Shown: positions 25,114 to 34,242, counted from the first letter of the stretch. The stretch is DNA of 64,000 nucleotides from Paenibacillus sp. UNC451MF (GCF_000686845.1 NZ_JMLS01000009.1:62001-126000), one strand, 5' to 3'. Notes: generated from the letters alone by a model not told the origin. Made by a program: numbers and translations.

Positions 25114-26739
25114 ATGAACAAACGAAGAAGTAAGTTGGCAGTAGCGGTGCTGAGCGGATGGATGCTGCTTTCGTCAGCTGTGCCTGTATTTGCGTCTGAT
25201 GCGCCTTCGGTATCCGCTAATGTGAAGAGCGATGCGGAGCTTGCGGCCGAGCTCGGGGTGCTGCAGGGGGACGGCAGCGGAGTGACGGCAGGGTATTTGG
25301 CAAAAGCGACAACCCGCATACAGGCGGCCACTTTGTTTTTGCGGTTGAAAGGACTGGAGGAAACGGCACTTGCCTTTCAAGGAGCGGATAATTTTACCGA
25401 TGCCGACTTGGTCGGGGACACCAACAAAGCGATAATGTCGTATTTGAAAGCGAACCCGGCGCTTGGCTGGACGGGGACGGGAGAAGGCAAGTTTGATCCT
25501 TTGTCGGGCGTCACCGGACAGCAGTTTTATAAAGTGCTGCTGGAAGCGCTAGGCTATAAGCAAGAAGTCGATTTTACATACGAAGGTACGCTTGCTTTTG
25601 CTAAAAGCAAAGGTATAGACCAAATTGCCGAAGCGGGCGCTTTGCGCAACAGTCATCTTGCAACGGCAATCGTAGAAGCGTTAAAAGCAAAGCTGAAAAG
25701 TGGCAGTCAAACGCTTGCGGAATCGCTCGCCGAAGCGAAAGTGATCCAATCGGACAAAGCGGCACTAACGAAGTATGCGCGCATAGGCGTGGCAAACGAC
25801 TCAGCGCTCGGCTCCTATCTCGTCGACGAAAACGGCAAGACGCTGTACTATTTTATGAAGGACGACAAGGATACGAGCGCCTGCAAAGACCAATGCGCTG
25901 TCAATTGGCCGGTATATTATTCGGAATACATTCAGGTTTCCAGTCTCATGAACCCGGCCGACTTTAAAACGATCGTTCGCGAGGACGGGAAGAAGCAGAC
26001 GACGTACAAAGGAATGCCGCTGTACTATTTCGCCAAGGACGCGAAGGCTGGAGATACGCTCGGCCAAGGCGTAAATAAGGTTTGGTATGTCGTGAACTTC
26101 CCGTCCGTAACGGTCGCTTCCCAAGATGGCATCGGCAATTATTTGGTCGATTCGACAGGCAGAACATTATATTTGTTTACGAAGGACAGCAAGGACAAGA
26201 GCGTATGCTATGGGACGTGCGAAACAAACTGGCCTGTATTTTATTCCGAGTACATTTCGGCCATCGATGAATTAAAGGCTGGGGATTTTGGCACGATCGT
26301 ACGCGAAGACGGCACGAAACAGACGACGTACAAAGGAATGCCGCTGTACTATTTCGCCAAGGACGTGAAGGCTGGAGATAGGCTTGGCCAAGGCGTTAAC
26401 AACGTCTGGTACTTGGTCAACCCATCCGAGGCCGAAAAAGCCGAAGCCGAACAGACGAAACAGCCGGCTGGCAAAGCTTACACGATGGATATTATTAAAT
26501 TCGAATTTTCGAAACCGGAAATAACGATCGAAGCAGGCGCGAGCATTACGTTTACAAATAACGACGAAGTTCTGCACAATGTGGTGTCAGACGATACCGA
26601 GGGTGGCAAGCCGTTGTTTGAAACGCCTCTGCTCGGCAAAGACCAATCCTATACACTAACATTCGATAAACCCGGAGAATATACATACTATTGCGAGCCG
26701 CACAAAAGCCATATGAAAGGCAAAATTATCGTAAAATAG
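25114..26739 (+). CDS. Secreted SLH-like / COG4315 x2 / cupredoxin protein
   Basis: A 541-residue exported protein. The signal peptide ends near VPVFAS (residue 28). Residues 35-215 hold degenerate S-layer-homology-like repeats (AELGVLQGDGSG, GEGKFDPLSGVTGQQFYKVL) that could bind the cell wall. Two COG4315 'secreted repeat' units follow (about 228-325 and 336-434), each with GNYLVDSTGRTLYLFTKD, a Cys pair and NWPVFYSEY. The C-terminal 85 residues are a cupredoxin with a type 1 copper set: H488, C527, H530 and M534 (YYCEPHKSHM). A role as a wall-bound electron carrier is inference. The ECF sigma and anti-sigma genes follow on the same strand. Ribosome site GGAGGA. Confidence 0.88.
   Translation: MNKRRSKLAVAVLSGWMLLSSAVPVFASDAPSVSANVKSDAELAAELGVLQGDGSGVTAGYLAKATTRIQAATLFLRLKGLEETALAFQGADNFTDADLVGDTNKAIMSYLKANPALGWTGTGEGKFDPLSGVTGQQFYKVLLEALGYKQEVDFTYEGTLAFAKSKGIDQIAEAGALRNSHLATAIVEALKAKLKSGSQTLAESLAEAKVIQSDKAALTKYARIGVANDSALGSYLVDENGKTLYYFMKDDKDTSACKDQCAVNWPVYYSEYIQVSSLMNPADFKTIVREDGKKQTTYKGMPLYYFAKDAKAGDTLGQGVNKVWYVVNFPSVTVASQDGIGNYLVDSTGRTLYLFTKDSKDKSVCYGTCETNWPVFYSEYISAIDELKAGDFGTIVREDGTKQTTYKGMPLYYFAKDVKAGDRLGQGVNNVWYLVNPSEAEKAEAEQTKQPAGKAYTMDIIKFEFSKPEITIEAGASITFTNNDEVLHNVVSDDTEGGKPLFETPLLGKDQSYTLTFDKPGEYTYYCEPHKSHMKGKIIVK
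25996..26365 (+). repeat. 46-bp exact intragenic direct repeat (25996-26041 and 26320-26365)
   Basis: The two COG4315 units share a 46-base identical block, 324 bases apart, coding for QTTYKGMPLYYFAKD. With one mismatch, identity continues through the next 15 bases. The rest of each unit is more diverged, which suggests recent gene conversion or strong constraint on this segment. Confidence 0.85.
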
Positions 26740-26762
26740 CGATCGTTATCCAAATCAATATC

Positions 26763-26800
26763 CGGTTTTTCCTGAAAGAAGCAGCTTTCGGGAAAAACCG
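26763..26800. other. Strong inverted repeat after cupredoxin gene
   Basis: CGGTTTTTCC-T-GAAAG and CTTTC-G-GGAAAAACCG pair over 15 bases plus one T-G pair around the loop AAGCAG. It lies 24 bases after the stop. No T tract follows on either strand, so it may be a factor-dependent terminator or an mRNA stabiliser between the cupredoxin and sigma genes. The rest of 26801-26974 shows nothing I can name. Confidence 0.5.
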
Positions 26801-26974
26801 ATGTTGCCGTTTAGGGATGCTGCCAAACTCGATTCAGTACGCATCGAAGCATAAGATCCGCTCTGTGGTACAATTTAGCCTATATCGTATCTTGCAAATC
26901 CGGCCGGAATGTTAGAAAATCACATAGAATCGGATTAGCGCTTTGAGTTGATCGACGCGGGGAGTGTTTCTATA

Positions 26975-27550
26975 GTGCGGCAATACACCGATGAGCAATT
27001 GATGCACATGGTCATGGAGAAGAGAAGCGGTGCGCTAGAGGAGCTTTACGATCGTTATGCGAAGCTTGTATACTCATTCGCAATGAAAACGAACAGCGAC
27101 GCTGGGTTTGCCAAAGATATCGTCCAGCTCGTTTTCACGCGGCTTTGGACGACCGAAGTCGGTTATGACCCCCGAAGAGGGCTATTCGTCAATTGGCTGC
27201 TCACGATTACGCGAAATATGGCCATCGATCAGATGCGCAAGCTGAGAAAGCATGAGGCTGCCATGCCGTTCGAACCTTCTATCTGGGAGCAAATTCCTGA
27301 TGATCCACAGCACCATCCAGAGGAAATCGCGTCGCGCAACTGGTTGAAGCACCATATCAAAGAGGCTTATCGGTATTTGTCAGAGAGCCAAATAAGTTTA
27401 CTTCAAGCGTTCTACTGGGAAGGTTATACGCTCAGCGAAATAGCGGAACGCAACCGCGAGCCGCTTGGTACGGTGAAGAGCAGGCTGCATCAAGCTTTGA
27501 AAATATTGCGGAAACATTTGGCGCCGGAGAGGGAGGAGGGAATCGAATGA
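26975..27550 (+). CDS. ECF-family RNA polymerase sigma factor (SigK-like)
   Basis: A 191-residue extracytoplasmic-function sigma factor. Region 2 spans about 20-85 (LYDRYAKLVYSFAMKTNSD, and VNWLLTITRNMAIDQMRKLR for -10 recognition). Region 4 spans about 125-180 (YWEGYTLSEIAERNREPLGT and VKSRLHQALKILRKHL for -35 recognition). I prefer GTG at 26975 with GGGGAG ten bases upstream; TTG at 26948 is also in frame but has a poor site. The anti-sigma gene overlaps its end by four bases. It probably drives its own operon and perhaps the cupredoxin gene. Confidence 0.92.
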   Translation: MRQYTDEQLMHMVMEKRSGALEELYDRYAKLVYSFAMKTNSDAGFAKDIVQLVFTRLWTTEVGYDPRRGLFVNWLLTITRNMAIDQMRKLRKHEAAMPFEPSIWEQIPDDPQHHPEEIASRNWLKHHIKEAYRYLSESQISLLQAFYWEGYTLSEIAERNREPLGTVKSRLHQALKILRKHLAPEREEGIE

Positions 27551-28317
27551 ACAGAGCTAACGATAATTGCGACCGGTTATTTTCGTTTTTTCTGGGAGAG
27601 TTGCCGATAGAGGAGAAGCGGGCTTTCGTATCCCACCTTCCCGGTTGTCCAGCGTGTCGGAAAGAGCTGAAACAGTTGAACCAGGTTTGGGACACCCTCC
27701 CCTACTCGATGGCCGAAATGGAGCCTCCGAGTCAGCTGAAGTCAGAAGTGCTCGGGACTATTTTTCAGGAAAATCCGGTACGAGATGCCTCTTCGGCGCC
27801 TGAACCCATGCCCGCATTAGTACCTCGGATAATACCGGGCAATACGTCCAGACGCAGCAATCGAAGGTTTTGGCCATATGCGGCGGCAGCGGTGATGATC
27901 GTGCTGCTCGGCTTTGTGGGGTGGACGGAAGTTACGGAGCGGCTGGATCGGGCATCCGGGCAATCCGATTTGCATATACCCGCTCAACTGGTCGAGCAGT
28001 ATAGCCTGAAGTCGTTCGATCCGACGATACCTGCTGCCGTGGGCCAAGCCTGGCTAATGAAAAAGGGAGATAGCATGGAGCTTATGTTACAAATGAGCGG
28101 ACTGCCTAGTTTACAAGGTAATCAAGCGTATCAAGTATGGCTTGTGAAAAATGGCAGCCGTCACAACAGCGGCACATTCCGGGTCGATGCCAATGGCAAC
28201 GGAGTATTGACGTACGTCATCGATAAAGACAATTTGGCATTCGATACGATTGGGATTACGCTGGAGCCGGATTCCGAGGGGACACAGCCAAGAGGAAAAA
28301 AAGTGCTCGGCACATAG
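27547..28317 (+). CDS. RskA-type transmembrane anti-sigma factor
   Basis: A 256-residue membrane protein that should hold the preceding sigma factor inactive. The N-terminal zinc-binding anti-sigma motif is H30-x3-C34-x2-C37 (FVSHLPGCPACRKEL). One membrane helix lies at about 108-127 (FWPYAAAAVMIVLLGFVGW). The extracytoplasmic RskA domain (about 135-256) has the typical GNQAYQVWLVKNGSRHNSGT and FDTIGITLEPDSEGTQPRG. The start overlaps the sigma stop as ATGA. A terminator follows about 95 bases after the stop. Release is expected through regulated proteolysis, as known for RskA. Confidence 0.93.
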   Translation: MNRANDNCDRLFSFFLGELPIEEKRAFVSHLPGCPACRKELKQLNQVWDTLPYSMAEMEPPSQLKSEVLGTIFQENPVRDASSAPEPMPALVPRIIPGNTSRRSNRRFWPYAAAAVMIVLLGFVGWTEVTERLDRASGQSDLHIPAQLVEQYSLKSFDPTIPAAVGQAWLMKKGDSMELMLQMSGLPSLQGNQAYQVWLVKNGSRHNSGTFRVDANGNGVLTYVIDKDNLAFDTIGITLEPDSEGTQPRGKKVLGT

Positions 28318-28412
28318 ATCGAGACTCGATTGATCGGGTCGTGTTGGCGAATAACTAGGGGCCGCTGCTTGTGCGCGGCGACCATCCTGCAGTGTACCTG
28401 TAATCGAAAATT

Positions 28413-28442
28413 GCGCCTTCGCCGGTTGGCGAAGGCGCTTTT
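28413..28442 (+). terminator. Terminator of sigma/anti-sigma operon
   Basis: GCGCCTTCGCC-GGTT-GGCGAAGGCGC is an 11-bp perfect GC-rich stem followed by TTTT. Confidence 0.85.
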
Positions 28443-28526
28443 GTGCGCAAACGCGACAGCGCTAAGGCTGTCCTTTTGCTAGGAGAAAAAATAAGTAAGT
28501 CCGTTTATTCCGGTTTTAAGATATAT

Positions 28527-30638
28527 TTATTTCGCCGCTGGCATCGGCTTTTGCTCCTTATACTGCAGCTCATACAAGCGGTAATAATAACCGCGCTGCG
28601 CCAACAGCTGGTAGTGGTTGCCGATTTCGCGCACCTTGCCCTTGTGCATAACGACAATTTGGTCGGCGTGCTGAATGGTTGATAGCCGGTGGGCAACGAT
28701 GAGTGTCGTTCTTCCTGCTGAAATGTTGTGCAGTGCATCCTGTACAACGATCTCGGTCTCCGTATCGATGTTCGACGTCGCCTCATCGAGAATAAGAATT
28801 TCCGGTCGGAAAGCAATCGCCCTTGCGAAGGAAAGCAGCTGCCGCTGACCGAGCGACAAGTTCACACCACGTTCGCCTAGAGGCGTCTTATACCCTTGCG
28901 GCAAATCATTGATATATTCGTCTATGTGTACCATCTGAGCAGCCTCGCGGATTTGCTCATCCGTTATCTCCTTGTTGTTCAGACGGATATTGGATGCAAT
29001 ATCCCCGGTGAACAGGAAGACGTCCTGCTGGACGATGCTAATGCTGCGGCGCAGCTCGTCGAGCGGAATTTCCCGGATATCGACACCGTCCAATCGGATA
29101 CTTCCTTTTTGAATATCATAGAATCGGTTGATCAGCTGAATGATCGAGCTTTTGCCTGCCCCGGTGGCTCCGACGAAAGCTATCGTCTGTCCAGGCTGAA
29201 TCGTAAAGCTCACATCCTTCAACACCCAATCCTCATTATTATAAGCAAACCATACATGATCGAATGTAATTTCGCCGCGTACCTGCTTTGGCAAGCTTTT
29301 AGTGACAGGAGCATCAACAATAGACGGCTTTTCGTCCAGCATATCGAAGATCCGCTCCGCCCCTACCATAGCTGTCTGAATCTGGTTGTATTTTTCTGCA
29401 AGACTCATCAGCGGCTGGAAAAACTGCCGTACGTAATGAGTGAAGGCATACACGATACCGAAAGTAATCCCCCCCTCAATCACGCTCGCACCCCCATACC
29501 ATAATAAGAGTGCAATCGCTACGTTACCCAGAAAGCCGATAGCCGGTTGGAAAATCGAGTTGATGACGGTTCCCCGCATCCCAGCACGGTAATAGCCGGT
29601 ATTATGATGATCGAATTGTTCCCACTGCCGCTGCTCGCGGATAAAGAGCTGGGTAATTCGGATACCCGATAAATTTTCAGCCAGAAACGAGTTTAATCGG
29701 GACAAGATCACCCGTGAAGTACGCTGGGCTTCCCTAATGACGGAACGATACCAGAACGTCAAAACGGCAAGGAACGGAATGACCGCAAATGATAACAGCG
29801 CGAGCTTCATGCTCATTTGCATCATAATCACGATAGTCCCGATTAAAAAGATGACATCCTTCACCAAGTTCACAACAACTTGAGAATACAGTTGGTTCAA
29901 TGACTCCGTATCCTGAGTGACCCTAACGACTAATCGTCCTACCGGGTTGCGGTCGAAATACGACATCGACATCCGGCTCAAATGATTGAACAGCTTCTGC
30001 CGTATGTTGAATATAATCGTTTGACCCGTAAATTGAAGCAAATTACTTTGCAGGTAATTCAGAATCGAGCCCGTCACTACGGTTAGGAGAAACAATATTC
30101 CTAGTGTGGTAAAACCGCTATAATCCTGCTTTTTAAATGCGTCCAAAGCGCTGTCATCCAGAAGAATCGCGTCATAAGTCTTGTCTGCCGCGATCAGACG
30201 AGCTGGGTTCGCTTCCTGTTCCAGCTTGACTTCCGTTTGTTGTGTAGGCAGCCAACCTGAGATCAAATAGTCCTGCTTTCCTACACTAACGATTTGCTTC
30301 TTTTCCAATCCGTCCGGGAAGCTGCCTTTCTCTACGGCATCGGGGTCCAGCCGAACGTAGCTGCGGTTATCCCAGGATGCCTCAGCCCCCCCATACGCCT
30401 TAAGCTTATCAGTTTGGTTATTCTCCACCGCAAGCATCGGCTTATGAAGTCCGTTAATATGGCCGTCGATCGCTATTTTCAACAAGTAAGGCCGCGCCAA
30501 ATCGGCAACCACAATAAGAAAAGATAACGCTATACATAGCATGATCATTTTCCAGTAAGGTAAGGCGTAGGACATTAACCGGGTCAGCAGCTGGCTGTCT
30601 TTGAAATTTTTAACGTCTTTCTCTTTATGAATATTCAT
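28527..30638 (-). CDS. yheH: ABC exporter half with extracellular insert (YheH/BmrD-like)
   Basis: One half of a heterodimeric multidrug-type exporter, 703 residues, with six helices and a nucleotide-binding domain (Walker A FVGATGAGKSS, signature VNLSLGQRQLLSFARA, Walker B ILILDEATSNID). About 110 extra residues (about 60-165) sit between TM1 and TM2, matching the extracellular domain known from B. subtilis BmrD. The start overlaps the partner's stop as ATGA, so the two are co-translated. This half keeps the catalytic Glu of Walker B. Substrates are unknown; drugs or peptides are usual for the family. Confidence 0.92.
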   Translation of the reverse strand: MNIHKEKDVKNFKDSQLLTRLMSYALPYWKMIMLCIALSFLIVVADLARPYLLKIAIDGHINGLHKPMLAVENNQTDKLKAYGGAEASWDNRSYVRLDPDAVEKGSFPDGLEKKQIVSVGKQDYLISGWLPTQQTEVKLEQEANPARLIAADKTYDAILLDDSALDAFKKQDYSGFTTLGILFLLTVVTGSILNYLQSNLLQFTGQTIIFNIRQKLFNHLSRMSMSYFDRNPVGRLVVRVTQDTESLNQLYSQVVVNLVKDVIFLIGTIVIMMQMSMKLALLSFAVIPFLAVLTFWYRSVIREAQRTSRVILSRLNSFLAENLSGIRITQLFIREQRQWEQFDHHNTGYYRAGMRGTVINSIFQPAIGFLGNVAIALLLWYGGASVIEGGITFGIVYAFTHYVRQFFQPLMSLAEKYNQIQTAMVGAERIFDMLDEKPSIVDAPVTKSLPKQVRGEITFDHVWFAYNNEDWVLKDVSFTIQPGQTIAFVGATGAGKSSIIQLINRFYDIQKGSIRLDGVDIREIPLDELRRSISIVQQDVFLFTGDIASNIRLNNKEITDEQIREAAQMVHIDEYINDLPQGYKTPLGERGVNLSLGQRQLLSFARAIAFRPEILILDEATSNIDTETEIVVQDALHNISAGRTTLIVAHRLSTIQHADQIVVMHKGKVREIGNHYQLLAQRGYYYRLYELQYKEQKPMPAAK

Positions 30639-32443
30639 GCCCCTGCTCCCCTCTGTAAAAGCCCGCCTTTGGAATGCTCTTGCTCTTGGCCCTCCTGGCG
30701 CTCCGCCTCTTGATCCAACAGCTGTTTATGATACATATCCGCATAAATTCCATTTAGGCGAAGCAGCTTCTCGTGAGTGCCGGATTCGACGATTTCCCCT
30801 TCATCCATGACCACAATTTGATCCGCTCCCTGAACAGAGGAAATCCGGTGCCCGATAATAATCGTCGTTCGTTTGTTCATAACCGATTTCAAGCCTTCGA
30901 GAATCAGATCCTCGGTTATCGTATCGACCGCTGATAAGCTGTCATCAAATATAAGGATGGAAGGCTTCTTAATAATTGCCCGGGCAATGCTGACACGCTG
31001 ACGCTGTCCCCCAGACAACGATATGCCTCGTTCCCCGAGGGCCGTATCGAACTGCTCAGGAAATTCCACGATATTATCGTACACCTGTGCTACCTTGGAT
31101 GCTTCGACTACCTGCTCATCCGTGTAAGGCTTCGGATCGAAGCCGATATTGTCTCGAATGGTGGAGGAAAACAAGAATTGATCCTGCGGGACAATCCCGA
31201 TCTGACCACGAAGTGTTTGCAGCGGAATTTCATGAATATCCTGCCCGTCAATGAATACCGTTCCTTTGGGCGGATTATACAAACGGACCAACAAATGCAC
31301 CAGCGTGCTTTTCCCGCTGCCGACCCTCCCGACAATTGCAAGGCTGCTGCCTTTTTTCACTTTAAGAGAAATATTTCTCAATGTTGGACGAACCGCTTCA
31401 GGATAAGAGAAGGTTAGATTGCGGATTTCGATCTCCCCGTCAATATCCTTAATATCCTGCTTAGCTACGACATCATCAACAATTTCCGGTTGTGTATTAA
31501 AAATTTCCATCAACCGATGCTCCGACGCTTTGCCGCGCTGCATCAAATTAACGACTTTACCCAAGTTTTCAATCGGTCCCATCAAAAGCGATAAATAAGT
31601 ATTAAAAGCAACGAATTCGCCCAGCGTTATGACGTTTTTAAGCACCATAATACCTCCAAGCACGACCGATACGAGAAAGCTGAAGCCCACAATCCCTGAG
31701 CTCAGCGCACCGAACAGCGAGTTGGATTTTACGAATTTACGGTTCATGTCTACGGCATGCTGATTGTCCTGCGTAAACAGCTTGCTTTCCGCTTTTTCCT
31801 GTACAAACGCTTTCACTACGCGAATGCCAGCCGTGAATTCCTGCACTCGGCTCGTTAAATCCGAGATGGCCCTCTGCATGTCCACTGACTGCTGCTGAAT
31901 GCGCGTGTTAAACTTATACGCCAATAAGCTTAATAATGGAAGCGGCAGCATGGTAAGCAGTGTCAGGAGCGGATTGACGGAAGTGACCATGGCAATGACC
32001 GAAATAACAATCAGCATCATGGATTCCATAATATTGAAGTATCCTTGCATCGTAACCTCGCGGACAACGCCGACATCGCTGATCGCGTGTGACATTAAAT
32101 CCCCGATCCTCTGATTGTTAAAATATTGCGCAGAAAGCTTCTCCCAATGGGTGAACAGTTCCCCTCTCACCCTCATTTCCAGCATCCGGGATAAGCGAAA
32201 CAAGTAAATCCGGCTCGTCGAACGAAAGAAAGCGATTCCCAGGCCGACAGCTACCATCCATATAGCGAACTTGATCGTCTCGTTATACGTTAATGTCGAA
32301 TTTTGCAATTTGTCGGTAAACTGTCCTAGCAGAAGCGGAATAAGCAGCTGCAGTAAACTGGATATGGACAATAATGCAAATCCCATGAGGTAAGGCCATC
32401 GGTTCCTCTTTACATGTTCCCAAAAAATATTACGCCTCTCCAT
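30635..32443 (-). CDS. yheI: ABC exporter half with degenerate site (YheI/BmrC-like)
   Basis: The other half of the exporter, 602 residues from ATG 32443, which has GGGGGGAA upstream; two earlier in-frame ATGs lack a site. Six helices precede a nucleotide-binding domain with Walker A VGRVGSGKST, signature ISLSGGQRQRVSIARA and Walker B ILIFDDSLSAVD. Asp replaces the catalytic Glu, the degenerate-site feature of heterodimeric exporters such as BmrCD. It is transcribed first of the pair. I see no BmrB-like attenuator before it in the short upstream gap. Confidence 0.92.
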   Translation of the reverse strand: MERRNIFWEHVKRNRWPYLMGFALLSISSLLQLLIPLLLGQFTDKLQNSTLTYNETIKFAIWMVAVGLGIAFFRSTSRIYLFRLSRMLEMRVRGELFTHWEKLSAQYFNNQRIGDLMSHAISDVGVVREVTMQGYFNIMESMMLIVISVIAMVTSVNPLLTLLTMLPLPLLSLLAYKFNTRIQQQSVDMQRAISDLTSRVQEFTAGIRVVKAFVQEKAESKLFTQDNQHAVDMNRKFVKSNSLFGALSSGIVGFSFLVSVVLGGIMVLKNVITLGEFVAFNTYLSLLMGPIENLGKVVNLMQRGKASEHRLMEIFNTQPEIVDDVVAKQDIKDIDGEIEIRNLTFSYPEAVRPTLRNISLKVKKGSSLAIVGRVGSGKSTLVHLLVRLYNPPKGTVFIDGQDIHEIPLQTLRGQIGIVPQDQFLFSSTIRDNIGFDPKPYTDEQVVEASKVAQVYDNIVEFPEQFDTALGERGISLSGGQRQRVSIARAIIKKPSILIFDDSLSAVDTITEDLILEGLKSVMNKRTTIIIGHRISSVQGADQIVVMDEGEIVESGTHEKLLRLNGIYADMYHKQLLDQEAERQEGQEQEHSKGGLLQRGAGA

Positions 32444-32576
32444 CCGTATTCCCCCCGAGGTATTCCCCATTATGCCTATCTCTATAAGCAAAATCTGAGT
32501 CTTGTATATAAGCTAATGTTAAGATTACCGTGATTGGTGAAAACTTACCATGGATTTACTTGCTTCATATTATGGA

Positions 32577-32903
32577 CTATTTTACTTTTTCAAAATGCCA
32601 AATATGGACCTTTTCGCTACCGCCCTTTATCCATTCGTCGAGCCGATACCACTCCGTATTGCCAAATGGATTGTTGTTTAGAGCTGTCTCGTCCTCCTTT
32701 AGTCCCTGCTTCCCCCTTGCTTGCTTTAGCTGTATGTATTGTTCCTTCGACAAGCCATTCCATATTTCGACGAACAAGCCCGGCTGATCACTTCCTTCAT
32801 ATAATTCTAAATTGTCGTACTGCGCCCGAACTTCCATCATCCAATCTGAATAATTTGACCTGTATCCGGGTAAGATTTGATATTCAACAAATACGATAGA
32901 CAT
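32577..32903 (-). CDS. Unrecognised 108-residue protein
   Basis: A small soluble protein, starting MSIVFVEYQILPGYRSNY with GGGGTG upstream of ATG 32903. The alternation of strand and helix (FVEYQIL, YSDWMMEVRAQY, GLFVEIWNGLSKEQYIQLKQ) suggests a dimeric alpha/beta-barrel of the NIPSNAP or monooxygenase-like kind, but I do not recognise a family. It is divergent from yfhP. Function unknown. Confidence 0.75.
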   Translation of the reverse strand: MSIVFVEYQILPGYRSNYSDWMMEVRAQYDNLELYEGSDQPGLFVEIWNGLSKEQYIQLKQARGKQGLKEDETALNNNPFGNTEWYRLDEWIKGGSEKVHIWHFEKVK

Positions 32904-33008
32904 TTTTTCACCCCGTTGCTTTATTTTAAACAATAAAATGATACACTAATAATATGCTGAAACGCCTGCTTTTCTCAAAATTAAATGCGAGAACCGCAGA
33001 CAAGTCTA

Positions 33009-33088
33009 TGCTTACGATGCAAGCTTTCTTGCAGAAAGCCCAGCTAATGCTTACGATGCAAGCTTTCCTGCGGAAAGCTCTTAGGAGG
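33009..33088 (+). repeat. Tandem SD-hairpin leader repeat, copy A (two units)
   Basis: Two units of about 40 bases directly before yfhP. Unit 1 is 33009-33047 and unit 2 is 33049-33088. Each begins GCTTACGATGCAAGC and contains a hairpin: CTTTC/GAAAG in unit 1, and AGCTTTCC-TGC-GGAAAGCT in unit 2. Unit 2 runs on into CTTAGGAGG, the ribosome site, 11 bases before ATG. Same family as the copies at 45.0, 56.4, 61.1 and 62.7 kb. Confidence 0.85.
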
Positions 33089-33099
33089 AGACAAACACC

Positions 33100-34080
33100 A
33101 TGGACAGCGGAACACACCTAGTGATAGGATTCGGGTTAGCCGGACTGGCTTACATCGACCCTATCGTCGCAGCGGACTCTACTGTTTCCACTGCCGTATT
33201 AATTGGAACCGTACTGGGATCGCAAGCACCCGATGCAGACACGCTGCTTCGACTCAAAGGCAATGCCATTTACATCAAAAATCACCGAGGCCGCTCTCAC
33301 TCTCTGCCCGCTCTTCTCATATGGACCGCGATCATTACTCTCGGGCTTATGATCGGATTCCGCCACTTGCCTCTATGGCATGTAGCCATGTGGGTATTTA
33401 TTGCGGTAGCCTTCCACGTCTTCACCGATTTGTTCAATACGTACGGGACGCAGGCGGCAAGGCCTTTTTCGGAAAAGTGGATCTCCTGGAACATCATTCA
33501 TATATTTGATCCGGTCATTTTTATTTCTCATCTTATCGCCATTTTCATGTGGTCGGTTCATCTGGTTCGCCCTGAGGTGATCTTTCCAATTTTATACACA
33601 GCCTTGGCAGTATATTATATTTGGAGATCATGGTATCATCATTACTTAGAGTCTAACTTGTACCAGAAAGATTCCAAATATGAGAAAGGTGATCGATATT
33701 ATCTGATTCCAACCTTTCATTTGTATGTTTGGCAGATCGTTAAGAAAAAAACCAATGGACATTTCGTTCTCGGCGAATACAAGCATAATCAGATCAAATG
33801 GGTAGACACAACGTCATGCGCGGCTCATCCCGCAGTCGATGCGTCAAAAAAACATAAGGATATCGCTTCTTTCCTATATTTTACGTCTTTTGCTTGCGCA
33901 GAGATGCGCCATCACGAATGGGGCTATGAGGTACGGTGGATCGATGTGCGTTACCGTCACCGGAGACAGTATCCTTTTGTGGCTGTAGTCATGATGGATA
34001 AGGAATTAAACTTTCTGGATTCCTACGTGGGCTGGCTAAGTGATTCAAGATTGGAGAAAAAACTGCGGGTCAATACGTAA
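33100..34080 (+). CDS. yfhP: YfhP-like membrane-bound metal-dependent hydrolase family protein
   Basis: A 326-residue integral membrane protein of the YdjM/YfhP family. It starts MDSGTHLVIGFGLAGLAYID and has four or five helices up to about residue 175. Conserved His and Asp residues characteristic of the family are visible in GTHLVIG, GSQAPDADTLLRLKG, NHRGRSHSL and FHVFTDLFNTYGTQ, and form the presumed metal site. The C-terminal 150 residues are soluble. In B. subtilis yfhP is known as a single-gene unit of unclear function. Translation starts from a ribosome site supplied by the tandem repeat upstream, and a hairpin terminator follows. Confidence 0.88.
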   Translation: MDSGTHLVIGFGLAGLAYIDPIVAADSTVSTAVLIGTVLGSQAPDADTLLRLKGNAIYIKNHRGRSHSLPALLIWTAIITLGLMIGFRHLPLWHVAMWVFIAVAFHVFTDLFNTYGTQAARPFSEKWISWNIIHIFDPVIFISHLIAIFMWSVHLVRPEVIFPILYTALAVYYIWRSWYHHYLESNLYQKDSKYEKGDRYYLIPTFHLYVWQIVKKKTNGHFVLGEYKHNQIKWVDTTSCAAHPAVDASKKHKDIASFLYFTSFACAEMRHHEWGYEVRWIDVRYRHRRQYPFVAVVMMDKELNFLDSYVGWLSDSRLEKKLRVNT

Positions 34081-34159
34081 AGAACTGAGTGGGAACAAAT
34101 ATGACTTGGTGGGAGTACTCTTCCTCCGACTCATCAGCTTTTCCAAAGCAATAACGATC

Positions 34160-34182
34160 GGGCTGTTGCGACAGCCCTTTTA
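34160..34182 (+). terminator. Terminator of yfhP
   Basis: GGGCTGT-TGCG-ACAGCCC followed by TTTTATTT, about 80 bases after the stop. Confidence 0.8.
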
Positions 34183-34242
34183 TTTCGTTCTTTACCTTGT
34201 CCAACAGGGACAAGCTATTTCAATCGATTGCCATTGCGTAAC

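Noticed and set aside
33009-33088. Tandem repeats considered as a small CRISPR array
   Set aside because: There are only two units, with no variable spacers of constant length, and both are tied to a gene start. No cas gene is present.
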